A DNA stretch of 64,000 nucleotides from the NCBI RefSeq assembly GCF_007971525.1, contig NZ_CP042437.1:6138001-6202000 (forward strand), written 5' to 3'. Of the stretch, positions 41,517 to 50,069 are shown one piece after another; position 1 is the first letter of the stretch; the number at the start of each line of letters is the position of its first letter. The translations under genes and the position numbers were made by a program. This DNA is from Mucilaginibacter ginsenosidivorax (GTDB lineage Bacteria; Bacteroidota; Bacteroidia; Sphingobacteriales; Sphingobacteriaceae). Under the pieces are notes generated by a model. That model did no database searches, was not told the origin of the DNA, and saw only the letters and a program-made list of their open reading frames with translations.

Positions 41517-42206
41517 CTAAGATTTATAAGTTTTAAACAGTTTATCCCATATGGTGGTGTAAAAGCCATAATTATAATGGATGTTTAAATGATGATCATG
41601 ATGGAATGATGATGTACCAAGATACCTGAACGGAATTGCTTTCCTGATTTGGGCCGGAACAGGCTCGATACCCAGATGCCCCATGATGCCAAAAAATACG
41701 TTTACAGTGAGGTAAATTATAACAGCATAAAAATTAAAATTAAACATCGCGATTATAATAAGCCATAATGATCCAAAGCCAACAGTTTCTACCGGGTGTA
41801 GTACAAAAAGATCAATGGGGATAGGATCGGTATAATGATGATGGAAACGGTGAACAGCCTTGTAAATTACGGAGTGATGTATGGCGTAATGGAAAATAAA
41901 CATCGCCAGGTCCATCAGCAAAAATAAAACCACAAAATCAACCAGGATAAGCCAATTGATGGCAAAGCTCATAACAATATACCCATGCTGCCAAAGCCAG
42001 AAACCGGCATAGGTTATGGCCGTATTAATTAAATTGGTAAGCAGGCAAATCAATACCTCATTGCGCGATGCCGTTTGTACCGGCCTCCGGTTAAGTTTGA
42101 GTACAAGGTAACCAAAGGCCAGGGCCATTGCGGTAACCAGCAGGTTTTCGGCCAAAAATATGCCCCATAAACTAAATGGCGACTCTGCTGATAGAAACCT
42201 GAGCAT
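41517..42206 (-). CDS. Sterol desaturase / fatty-acid hydroxylase family membrane protein
   Basis: 229 residues from the ATG at 42206 (MLRFLSAESPFSLWG); an in-frame TTG 11 codons upstream overlaps a likely promoter and is rejected. Three or four helices and the histidine clusters that bind two irons are visible: HYAIHH, then HRFHHHY, then SSFHHDHHLNIHYNYG. Family members hydroxylate or desaturate sterols, lipids or carotenoids using O2. In Bacteroidota such genes often act on fatty-acid chains of lipids, but the substrate here is unknown. Confidence 0.92.
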   Translation of the reverse strand: MLRFLSAESPFSLWGIFLAENLLVTAMALAFGYLVLKLNRRPVQTASRNEVLICLLTNLINTAITYAGFWLWQHGYIVMSFAINWLILVDFVVLFLLMDLAMFIFHYAIHHSVIYKAVHRFHHHYTDPIPIDLFVLHPVETVGFGSLWLIIIAMFNFNFYAVIIYLTVNVFFGIMGHLGIEPVPAQIRKAIPFRYLGTSSFHHDHHLNIHYNYGFYTTIWDKLFKTYKS

Positions 42207-42352
42207 AAAGGAGTGATTTTTTAAATTAAATCTACTCAAATAATGGTTTTTTGTGGCAGATAGTAATGATTTATAAAAACTTAGCTACACAAAGTATTGT
42301 AGTGCCAACTAAATCCATCATCTGCATATCTGCACATTTAAAATCTGCACAT

Positions 42353-43534
42353 CTATTCGTACTCAAATACCCCAAACTCCGATGTTACGGTTACTTTTTT
42401 GGTGTCGGCTTTTTCAACACGACCGATAACCTGGGCATCAACGCCAAAACTTTGGGATATGGCTATTAAATCCTGTGCTACCTCAGCAGGTACGTAAAGC
42501 TCCATGCGGTGCCCCATATTAAATACCTTGTACATCTCCTGCCAGCTGGTTTTTGATTCCTGCTGAATGAGCTTAAACAATGGAGGAACAGGGAAAAGGT
42601 TGTCTTTGATGATATGCAGCTCATCAATAAAGTGCAGTACTTTGGTTTGCGCGCCGCCGCTGCAATGTACCATGCCGTTAATCTGGCTGCGGTATTTATC
42701 AAGTATAGCTTTTATAATAGGTGCGTAGGTGCGCGTGGCACTTAATACCAGTTTGCCTGCGGTTATGGTTTGCCCGTTGCCAATATCAACCAGGTCGGTA
42801 AGGTTTTTACTACCGCTGAAGATAAGGTCATAAGGGATAGCCGAATCATAACTTTCGGGATATTTTTCGGCGATGGTTTTGTTAAACACATCATGACGGG
42901 CAGATGTTAATCCGTTTGAGCCCATGCCGCCGTTATATTCTTTTTCATAAGTGGCCTGGCCATATGATGCCAAACCCACAATAACATCGCCCGGTTGAAT
43001 GCGGTGGTTTGATATAACATCGGTACGCGGCATACGGCAGGTAACAGTAGAATCTACAATAATGGTGCGCACCAGGTCGCCTACATCGGCAGTTTCGCCA
43101 CCGGTGGAGTAAATGCCTATACCGGCATCGCGTAGTTCGCTTAAAATTTCTTCGGTGCCGTTTATAATAGCCGCTATTACTTCGCCAGGTATCAGGTTTT
43201 TATTGCGGCCAATGGTTGATGACAGCAGGATGTTATCAGTAGCGCCAACGCAAAGCAAATCATCAAGGTTCATGATAATAGCATCCTGGGCTATGCCACG
43301 CCATACAGATATGTCGCCGGTCTCTTTCCAATAAGTATAAGCTAATGACGATTTGGTGCCTGCGCCATCAGCATGCATAATATTGCAATACGCCTCATCG
43401 TTTGTTAATATATCGGGGACTATTTTGCAAAATGCTTTTGGGAAAATGCCCTTATCAATGTTTTTAATGGCATTATGTACATCATCTTTAGAGGCAGATA
43501 CACCCCTTTGATCATATCTTTGCGAAGAAATCAT
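42353..43534 (-). CDS. purM: Phosphoribosylformylglycinamidine cyclo-ligase (AIR synthase), long form
   Basis: 393 residues from ATG 43534 (MISSQRYDQRGVSASK); an in-frame TTG two codons upstream is less likely. PurM closes the imidazole ring to give AIR in purine synthesis. Visible marks: HADGAGTKSSLAYTYWKETGD, the cofactor-binding segment GIAQDAIIMNLDDLLCVGA, STGGETADVGD and VHCSGGAQTKVLHF. The protein is longer than E. coli PurM (about 345), as is usual for Bacteroidota. It is the third purine gene of the window, far from purK and purE. Confidence 0.93.
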   Translation of the reverse strand: MISSQRYDQRGVSASKDDVHNAIKNIDKGIFPKAFCKIVPDILTNDEAYCNIMHADGAGTKSSLAYTYWKETGDISVWRGIAQDAIIMNLDDLLCVGATDNILLSSTIGRNKNLIPGEVIAAIINGTEEILSELRDAGIGIYSTGGETADVGDLVRTIIVDSTVTCRMPRTDVISNHRIQPGDVIVGLASYGQATYEKEYNGGMGSNGLTSARHDVFNKTIAEKYPESYDSAIPYDLIFSGSKNLTDLVDIGNGQTITAGKLVLSATRTYAPIIKAILDKYRSQINGMVHCSGGAQTKVLHFIDELHIIKDNLFPVPPLFKLIQQESKTSWQEMYKVFNMGHRMELYVPAEVAQDLIAISQSFGVDAQVIGRVEKADTKKVTVTSEFGVFEYE

Positions 43535-43725
43535 GGGCAAATATACGCACGAATTACGCGAATTTTATATACGAATTGCAGGAATTGAATAGAACAGGCA
43601 CGAATTAGTAAAGTATGGATTTTATAAATAGAATGAATTTTAACGAATGATTATCAAATTTTATAACTTGCAGTGTGTGGTGGAATTGGTGTTAATTCAA
43701 CCTAATTCGTGAAATTCGTGTTAAA
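43535..43725. repeat. AATTCG-type dispersed repeats upstream of the CLC gene
   Basis: Degenerate CGAATT words recur through 43540-43700, ending in AATTCGTGAAATTCGTG at 43704-43720. The last copy supplies the two possible GTG starts (43709 and 43718) of the CLC channel gene. Confidence 0.55.
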
Positions 43726-45493
43726 AACAATCTCCTATAAAATAAACCGCTGGCGCCTGAGGCGTAATAGCCAACGGAACTTTTTAATTTATTGCAGTGT
43801 GTTTGTCGGATTTTTTGGCGGCCTGGCGGCAATAGCCTTAAAATTCCTGGTGCACTTTATGGAGGATGTAAGCCGTAATATTTCATCGCACCTGTACTAT
43901 CATATAGCCTATGTGTTTTTACCCGCGCTGGGTATTTTTTTAGCAGTAACCTGGCAACACCTGGGTAATAGAGATAAAATTCAAAAGGGGATAGGCAGTA
44001 TCCTGGCTAATATTAAAAAGAACCGGTCGAACATCAGGCTCAATAACGTTTACTCGCATATTGTAACCAGCTCGTTAACGGTGGGTTTTGGCGGCTCGGC
44101 AGGCTTAGAGGCACCTATTGTAGCTACCGGGGCTGCCATAGGGTCAAACGTGGGCAAGTTTTTTAAGCTTACGCCTTATGAAAAAACAGTACTACTGGCT
44201 GCCGGGGCATCCGCGGGTATCGCTGCAGTATTTAATAGTCCAATAGCCGGAGTACTGTTCTCGTTGGAGATACTCATTGGCGAAATTACCATTCCTACCT
44301 TTATCCCTTTGCTTATCGCATCGGCAACAGGGGTTGTTGTATCTAAGTTATTATACTCGGGGCAGTTATTTCACCTGGTTACCGAGGGTTGGGTGGTTAC
44401 CGCTATCCCTTTTTACATTCTGCTGGGGCTGTTTAGCGGCTGGATGGCCATCTATATTAATAAGGTAGGGGGTAAGCTGGAGGGCGGCATTTTAAAAAAA
44501 CAAAACAGGTATGTGCGTGCGCTTTTAGGGGGACTGTTCCTGGGCCTTATTATTATGATATTTCCCCAATTGTTTGGCGAAGGCTATCATTACCTGCAAG
44601 CTATTTTAAATGGCAACATTGATGCGCTTAAAGACGAATCGTTTTTTGCTGGCTGGCTGTCAAATCAGTGGTTTATGCTTTTGTTTATTATCGCGCTGGT
44701 TTTTATGAAGATAATTGCCAGCGGTATTACCCTGGGCTCGGGCGGCAACGGCGGCTCGTTTGCGCCCACCATGTTTACCGGGGCTTTTTTGGGGTTAACA
44801 GTGGCTTATGGCGTAAACCTTACCGGGCTGATACATTTAAATACCAGTAATTTTATAGCAGTAGGTATGGCCGGTGCCTTAAGCGGCGTGATGCACGCCC
44901 CCCTAACCGCGATATTTTTGATTGCCGAAATTACCGGTGGGTATGTGTTGTTTATTCCGCTTATGATTGTGTCATCTATATCCTACATCATATCGCGCCT
45001 TTCATCGCCTCATAATATTTACTGGCAGCACCTTATCCACGAAAAAAATATTCACCCCGGGCAGGATTACGGCATGCTGAACGCGATATCGCTTGATAGC
45101 ATCATCAACAGGAAATATACCGCTATTGATAAGCAAACTACTGTTAATGATTTTTATAAGACACTGGCGGTAACGGATGCCAATATATTCCCGGTACTTA
45201 AAGAGGATGGAAGATTGGAAGGGGTAGTACTGGTTGATGATATACGCAGGCGCCTGTTTAACCAGGAGAAAGCCGACGAAACCATCGCCGATATTATGAC
45301 GGTACCACCAGCAGTAATTGATTACGAGCAACCTGCCAGCAGCGTAATGGAAACTTTTGATGCTATTGATGTATGGCAGCTGCCGGTTGCAAAGGATGGC
45401 TTATTCATCGGCTTTATATCCAAATCGGCCCTGTTAAGCAAATATCGTGAAGTAATTATCGAGCAGCATAAAGCAAGTGATTTATTCGCGTAG
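43709..45493 (+). CDS. CLC-family chloride channel/transporter with CBS domains
   Basis: 594 residues. About ten to twelve membrane helices with the CLC signature segments: GSAGLEAPIVATGAAIGSN (equivalent of G-x-E-x-P with the gating glutamate kept), then GSGGNGGSFAPTMFTGA (G-x-F-x-P). Two CBS domains follow from about residue 450 (SIINRKYTAIDKQTTVNDFY to VAKDGLFIGFISKSALL). The cytoplasmic CBS pair usually senses nucleotides. The start is a GTG in a dispersed repeat; the second GTG three codons later is an alternative. The gene probably moves Cl- with or without H+ exchange. Confidence 0.92.
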   Translation: MKFVLKTISYKINRWRLRRNSQRNFLIYCSVFVGFFGGLAAIALKFLVHFMEDVSRNISSHLYYHIAYVFLPALGIFLAVTWQHLGNRDKIQKGIGSILANIKKNRSNIRLNNVYSHIVTSSLTVGFGGSAGLEAPIVATGAAIGSNVGKFFKLTPYEKTVLLAAGASAGIAAVFNSPIAGVLFSLEILIGEITIPTFIPLLIASATGVVVSKLLYSGQLFHLVTEGWVVTAIPFYILLGLFSGWMAIYINKVGGKLEGGILKKQNRYVRALLGGLFLGLIIMIFPQLFGEGYHYLQAILNGNIDALKDESFFAGWLSNQWFMLLFIIALVFMKIIASGITLGSGGNGGSFAPTMFTGAFLGLTVAYGVNLTGLIHLNTSNFIAVGMAGALSGVMHAPLTAIFLIAEITGGYVLFIPLMIVSSISYIISRLSSPHNIYWQHLIHEKNIHPGQDYGMLNAISLDSIINRKYTAIDKQTTVNDFYKTLAVTDANIFPVLKEDGRLEGVVLVDDIRRRLFNQEKADETIADIMTVPPAVIDYEQPASSVMETFDAIDVWQLPVAKDGLFIGFISKSALLSKYREVIIEQHKASDLFA

Positions 45494-45523
45494 CTTTAGA
45501 AGCAATAAATTTGAATTCGATTT

Positions 45524-46003
45524 ATGATTATTAACCCAGGAGATGCCTTTGCCTTTAAAGCCATTGATGATAATTATAAGGCTATTATTTGTACGAGTGT
45601 TTACAAAGAAAGTAGTCCTCATCACTATACATTCGCAGCTTTAACTTATAGTAGACCAAGGGTGCCATCAATAAACGACATAATAGACGGTGAGTTTTTT
45701 GGAGTAGCAAATACCAAGGAGGGGCATTTTAAGTATTCAGATGAGGCCTTAAATAAAATGTGGGGTATATATACAGATATGAAACCTTATTATGTGGGTG
45801 CCTATAGATTTATTATCTGGAGAAAAGACCTGCAAAAATTTAAAAGCGAGCTAATTTATATGGGCAATTTGAAAATTCTTGATAATATCGACAAAAATGG
45901 TAATGGTGGCGTTAATGCAAGTAGTTGGCCTTTTCTACAGAGTTTTTTTAACGACCAAATAAAAGTAACGCTGAATGGCAGAGGGCAAAAAACGTTTACA
46001 TAA
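45524..46003 (+). CDS. Hypothetical protein (immunity-like), C-terminus altered by IS insertion
   Basis: 159 residues. The opening GDAFAFKAIDDNYKAIICTSVY and the EFFGVANTKEG block resemble small single-domain Imm26-type immunity proteins, but this is only a weak impression. No toxin gene is adjacent. The stop TAA at 46001-46003 is made by the left end of the IS element: TA is the target site and the third base belongs to the IS. If the IS and one TA are removed, the frame reads ACA TAT ATA AAG TAA, adding Tyr-Ile-Lys. The insertion therefore costs only three residues. Confidence 0.65.
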   Translation: MIINPGDAFAFKAIDDNYKAIICTSVYKESSPHHYTFAALTYSRPRVPSINDIIDGEFFGVANTKEGHFKYSDEALNKMWGIYTDMKPYYVGAYRFIIWRKDLQKFKSELIYMGNLKILDNIDKNGNGGVNASSWPFLQSFFNDQIKVTLNGRGQKTFT

Positions 46004-46063
46004 AGTCCATTAAATAATTACACAATAATAATTGTATCTTTATAAAAAGAAAGGAGATACAAA

Positions 46064-46579
46064 ATGTCAAGGCCAGTATTAAAGGTAGAGAATTATGCGC
46101 CGGATGAGATAAAAGCAATGTTCCGGGACGATGAGCGTTACACAATAGGGATACGTTTGTATGCTGTCTACCAGGTATCCATAGGACAGCCAAGCAGAAA
46201 ACTGGAAGAATTATATAATACCAGTTTTAAACAAATCACTAATTGGGTACATCGGTTTGAAAAAGAAGGCATAGACGGTTTAAGGGATAAGCCAGGCAGG
46301 GGCCGGACAGCAAGACTGAATGAGGTACAGCGGAACAGGATAGCTGATTTGTTGACAAAGGAATCGCCCGCAGGCCATGGTTATAACACCGCTACATGGA
46401 CAGGGCCGTTGTTGATCGAATGGATAGCAAAGAATTACGGCCTTGTTTATAAGAAAGCCCAGATTTATAATATTATTAAATCATTAGGCTTTACCTATCA
46501 GAAAGGGCGGGGTTTATTCCCTGAAACGGATACACAAAAACAAGAAGCATTTAAAGTGGCATTAAAAAAAACTCCTTGA
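46064..46579 (+). CDS. IS630 transposase, N-terminal frame (DNA-binding part)
   Basis: 171 residues with helix-turn-helix domains: YTIGIRLYAVYQVSIGQPSRKLEELY and TSFKQITNWVHRFEKEGIDGLRDKPGRGRT, which is the Winged-helix/HTH_29-like part found in IS630 transposases. The catalytic residues are in the next frame. The frame ends at TGA 46577-46579 just after an A8 run (46564-46571). A Shine-Dalgarno (AAAGGAG) lies seven bases before the ATG. Confidence 0.88.
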   Translation: MSRPVLKVENYAPDEIKAMFRDDERYTIGIRLYAVYQVSIGQPSRKLEELYNTSFKQITNWVHRFEKEGIDGLRDKPGRGRTARLNEVQRNRIADLLTKESPAGHGYNTATWTGPLLIEWIAKNYGLVYKKAQIYNIIKSLGFTYQKGRGLFPETDTQKQEAFKVALKKTP

Positions 46580-47111
46580 ATTGCCCCCGGATAGTGTATT
46601 GCTTTACGAAGACGAGTGTTCGCTGTCCAACACGGCTACGGTAAGCTACGGGTGGTCAAAGAAAGGCGAACAACCTCAGATACCGTGTAAGCAGCGAAAA
46701 AGGGAAAGGCAAACTGTTTTCGGAAGTTATAATTATGATACGGGCCAAATAACGGTAAGTTTTGCAGATAAAGGCAATAGCCATACCTTTAAGAAACATC
46801 TGAAGAAAATACTGGCAACCTATAAAGGAGTATCAAAGATAATTGTGGTATTAGACAATGTAGCCTACCACCATGCAAAGAAAATAAACGCATGGATTGA
46901 AAGGCATCCGGTATTAGAATTGTTTTTCCTACCACCATACAGCCCTGATCTCAATGCAGTTGAAAGGGCGTGGTGGTATATGAGAAAGAAAATAACGCAT
47001 AACAGGTATCTTAAGACCCTTAAAGAAAGAAAGGCTGCTTTTTGGAAAATGTTCTCTCATTTCCTAAAACCCAATATTGAACTAAAAACCGTTTGTGAAA
47101 TTAATTATTAG
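46566..47111 (+). CDS. IS630 transposase, C-terminal frame (DDE catalytic part)
   Basis: This frame is open from 46566 (after TAA at 46563) and reads KKLLELPPDSVLLYEDECS onward. It holds the acid triad: D in LYEDECSLS, D in VVLDNVAYHHAKK and E in YSPDLNAVERAWWYMRKK. It is +1 relative to the first frame; dropping one A of the A8 run would join them as ...VALKKLLELPPD. The fused protein could arise by programmed frameshift or transcript slippage, or the extra A could be a mutation. A TTG start at 46581 for a separate protein is possible but less natural. Confidence 0.85.
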   Translation, partial: KKLLELPPDSVLLYEDECSLSNTATVSYGWSKKGEQPQIPCKQRKRERQTVFGSYNYDTGQITVSFADKGNSHTFKKHLKKILATYKGVSKIIVVLDNVAYHHAKKINAWIERHPVLELFFLPPYSPDLNAVERAWWYMRKKITHNRYLKTLKERKAAFWKMFSHFLKPNIELKTVCEINY

Positions 47112-47196
47112 ACCTTATATAAAGTAAAATCGATATTAGCTGATTAGTTTGTATTTGTAGATTGAAAAAGTGTTTGATTGCTGTAAAGTCAAGAAA

Positions 47197-47230
47197 AAAT
47201 GCCACTAACTCCTGAAAATTAGTGGCATTT
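47197..47230 (-). terminator. Terminator downstream of glutamine synthetase
   Basis: AAATGCCACTAA (47197-47208) pairs perfectly with TTAGTGGCATTT (47219-47230) around a ten-base loop. It lies 46 bases after the end of the leftward glutamine synthetase gene, with a poly-T on that strand. Confidence 0.8.
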
Positions 47231-47275
47231 GTAAGGCATTCGTGAAATTCGCCTAAATCCGTGCAATTCGTGTGT

Positions 47276-49450
47276 CTATTTCAAAAACAACAACTCCCTG
47301 AATTTAGGTAACGGCCACATGCCATCATCTACCAGCTGCTCCAGTTTATCAACCCGGTAGCGGATAGGGGCGAAGAACGATTTAACTTTTTCATCGTAAT
47401 CAATAGCGCGCTGGCGAATGTCTTCCACGGCGTTGGCTGTTTTGCGGGCGTCAACCATTTGGTCAACATTGGTTTTGATGAAGTTAACGTGATCAGAAAT
47501 TTTAGTGATCAGGTCAAGCTGGGCTTCATAGGTTGATGGTGCAAGCCCTAAATCTTTTAAGCCTTTTACATTGTTTATCAGTTTGGTTTGATATTCTATA
47601 GCAGCCGGAATAATTACATTTTGAACCAGTTCGCCTATTACGCGGGCTTCTATCTGTAGCTTCTTGTAAAAGCTATCTAATAAAATTTCATGGCGGGCAT
47701 GCGCTTCACGGGGGCTAAATACGCCGGTTTCGGCAAACAGGATCTCTGCCTTTTCGGATAAAAATGCGTCCAGTGCTTTTGGCGTAGTTTTAATGTTGGC
47801 CAAACCACGGCGTTCGGCTTCTTTTTCCCACTCGTCGCTATAACCGTTGCCCTCAAAACGGATGTTTTTTGACTCCTTGATGTATTTTTTGATAACAATC
47901 AATAAGGCGAGGTCTTTCTTTTCGCCTTTTTTAATCAGTTTATCTACATCGTATTTGAATTTCTTAAGCTGCTCGGCAACAATCAGGTTAAGGATTGTCA
48001 TCGGGCTGGCCGAATTGGCCGACGAACCTACCGCCCTCAATTCAAATTTATTGCCGGTAAACGCGAATGGCGAAGTACGGTTACGGTCGGTATTGTCAGG
48101 CAGTATCTGTGGTATTTTAGGAATGCCTTGCCATAATAGGTTATCCTCTTTTATTTTCTTGCTGATACGCGATGTTTCTATTTCATCCAGCACATCATTT
48201 AGCTGGCTGCCCAGGAAAATAGATATGATAGCCGGAGGTGCCTCATTTGCGCCCAGGCGATGATCGTTATTCACTGATGCGATAGACGCCCTTAACAAAT
48301 CGGCATGTTCATGAACCGCTTTAATGGTATTTACAAAAAAGGTAAGGAACATTAGGTTGTTCTTAGGCGTTTTGCCCGGCGACAACAGATTTTTACCCGT
48401 ATTGGTAATTAACGACCAGTTGTTATGCTTACCCGATCCGTTAATGCCGGCATAAGGTTTTTCGTGAAGCAATACTTTAAAGTTATGACGGCGGGCCACA
48501 CGGTCCATCAAATCCATCAGGAGCTGGTTGTGGTCAATGGCCAGGTTTATTTCTTCATATATTGGTGCGCATTCAAATTGCGATGGAGCAACCTCATTAT
48601 GGCGTGTTTTTAATGGTATACCTAATAATAAGGCCTCGGCTTCCATATCCTGCATATAGGCATACACCCGCTCGGGAATTGAACCGAAGTAGTGATCTTC
48701 CAGTTGCTGGTTTTTGGCAGATATATGACCAAAAAGAGTACGGCCGGTTAAATAAAGATCGGGGCGGGCGTTAAATAGGGCAATATCAACTAAAAAATAT
48801 TCCTGCTCCAATCCTAATGATGCATTTACCTTCTCGATACCTTTGTCAAAATAATGGCAAACGTCAACTGCGGCCTTATCAAGCACACTTAAGGCCTTTA
48901 ATAAAGGTACCTTGTAGTCCAGCGCCTCGCCGGTATAAGAAACAAATACTGTAGGTATACATAAGGTACGCGCCATTAAAAAGGCGGGCGACGACGGATC
49001 CCAGGCGGTATAACCACGGGCTTCAAAAGTATTACGGATGCCGCCGCTCGGGAAGCTGGAAGCATCTGGCTCCTGCTGCGATAATGCATCGCCGCTAAAA
49101 CGCTCAATTGCGCCGCCGTCGGCAGTTGATTCAAAAAAAGCGTCGTGTTTTTCGGCAGTTGTGCCGGTAAGCGGCTGAAACCAGTGTGTATAATGGGTAG
49201 CTCCTTTGCCCAGCGCCCATGATTTCATTGCCGAGGCTATCTGTTCGGCCAGGTCGCGCGGGATAGGCTCGCCTTTTTCAATGGAGTTAACTATACCCTG
49301 GTACGCTTCTGTCGAAAGGTATTCCTTCATTTTCTTTTTATCGAAAACATTGGCACCAAAATATTCAGAGATTTTGGCTGCAGGCGGTTTCACCTCGGGG
49401 ATAGTTCTGTTTAGAACGTCCTGAAGCGCTTTAAATCGGATGTTAGGCAT
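47276..49450 (-). CDS. glnN: Glutamine synthetase type III
   Basis: 724 residues, the usual length of GSIII, a dodecameric enzyme making glutamine from glutamate, ammonia and ATP. Visible marks: the N-terminal FGANVFDKKKMKEYLS, the GSIII-specific THYTHWFQPLTG, then GLEQEYFLVD, the RHNEVAPSQFECAPIYEE block and the ATP-site GINGSGKHNNWSL, followed by LGANEAPPAIIS. It is divergent from the ammonium transporter gene at 50070, with a 619-bp AT-rich region between, which suggests shared nitrogen control. Confidence 0.96.
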   Translation of the reverse strand: MPNIRFKALQDVLNRTIPEVKPPAAKISEYFGANVFDKKKMKEYLSTEAYQGIVNSIEKGEPIPRDLAEQIASAMKSWALGKGATHYTHWFQPLTGTTAEKHDAFFESTADGGAIERFSGDALSQQEPDASSFPSGGIRNTFEARGYTAWDPSSPAFLMARTLCIPTVFVSYTGEALDYKVPLLKALSVLDKAAVDVCHYFDKGIEKVNASLGLEQEYFLVDIALFNARPDLYLTGRTLFGHISAKNQQLEDHYFGSIPERVYAYMQDMEAEALLLGIPLKTRHNEVAPSQFECAPIYEEINLAIDHNQLLMDLMDRVARRHNFKVLLHEKPYAGINGSGKHNNWSLITNTGKNLLSPGKTPKNNLMFLTFFVNTIKAVHEHADLLRASIASVNNDHRLGANEAPPAIISIFLGSQLNDVLDEIETSRISKKIKEDNLLWQGIPKIPQILPDNTDRNRTSPFAFTGNKFELRAVGSSANSASPMTILNLIVAEQLKKFKYDVDKLIKKGEKKDLALLIVIKKYIKESKNIRFEGNGYSDEWEKEAERRGLANIKTTPKALDAFLSEKAEILFAETGVFSPREAHARHEILLDSFYKKLQIEARVIGELVQNVIIPAAIEYQTKLINNVKGLKDLGLAPSTYEAQLDLITKISDHVNFIKTNVDQMVDARKTANAVEDIRQRAIDYDEKVKSFFAPIRYRVDKLEQLVDDGMWPLPKFRELLFLK

Positions 49451-50069
49451 TATATATAGGTTTATATACGGTTTTAAATAAAGACAAATTCAAAAATAGA
49501 ACTATCCTTTAAAATATGCACCAAAATTTAACGAAATAAAATGATTTGGGCTGCTGTTAAGTTATCAAAAAGCTAAATATATTAAAGGTTACTGCGGGGA
49601 TTATGGAAAAGATGGTGTTAAAATTTGCTTTTTATGTTATTTTCTTTCGATTTTTTTACCAAAACAACGTGTTTTTACTGTTTTGCTTGGTAAAATGTCT
49701 TTTTTGTAATTGTAAATCTGTTTTATGGGTATTTATTGCTTTTTGGCATTGAAAATTCATTAAAATTTAACCTGTTTTTTAGTTTTGAATTGCGATTATG
49801 ATAATTTTTATATTTTTTATCATGTTTTTTTTGTTAAAAATTTGTTATTGTTAAAATAACTACCTAATTTCATGAAATAATTTACATAAACCCTATAAAT
49901 ATTATATTTTTTATAAAAAAGTGTAGTGTTTATTGGTCAAAACCTAAAGAGTGTTTTTTTAAGGTTGTTTTTTGAAGAATTAATGCCTTGCAATCAAACT
50001 ATTTATATAATACAACAATCAAACTAAAATTAAACTATTAAAAAACAATCAAACTAAATTAAAAAACAA
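49451..50069. promoter_or_regulatory. AT-rich divergent control region glnN / amt
   Basis: 619 bases, strongly A/T-rich with many T-runs; no gene. The amt leader holds three copies of CAATCAAACTA, at 49991-50001, 50016-50026 and 50046-50056, each followed by A-rich sequence. These may be binding sites or a translation-enhancing leader. No sigma-54 site or clear operator was recognised. Confidence 0.5.

Larger units (their letters stand above)
46001..47117 (+). mobile_element. IS630-family insertion sequence
   Basis: About 1.1 kb bounded by imperfect 25-bp inverted repeats: TAAAGTCCATTAAATAATTA at 46001-46020 with CACAA, and the complement TAAGGTCTAATAATTAATTT at the right end (47093-47117). 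TA at each end fits the TA target duplication of IS630/Tc1 elements. It carries a DDE transposase in two overlapping frames with an A8 run between. A strong AGGAG lies seven bases before the first ATG, unlike the host genes around it. Confidence 0.85.
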
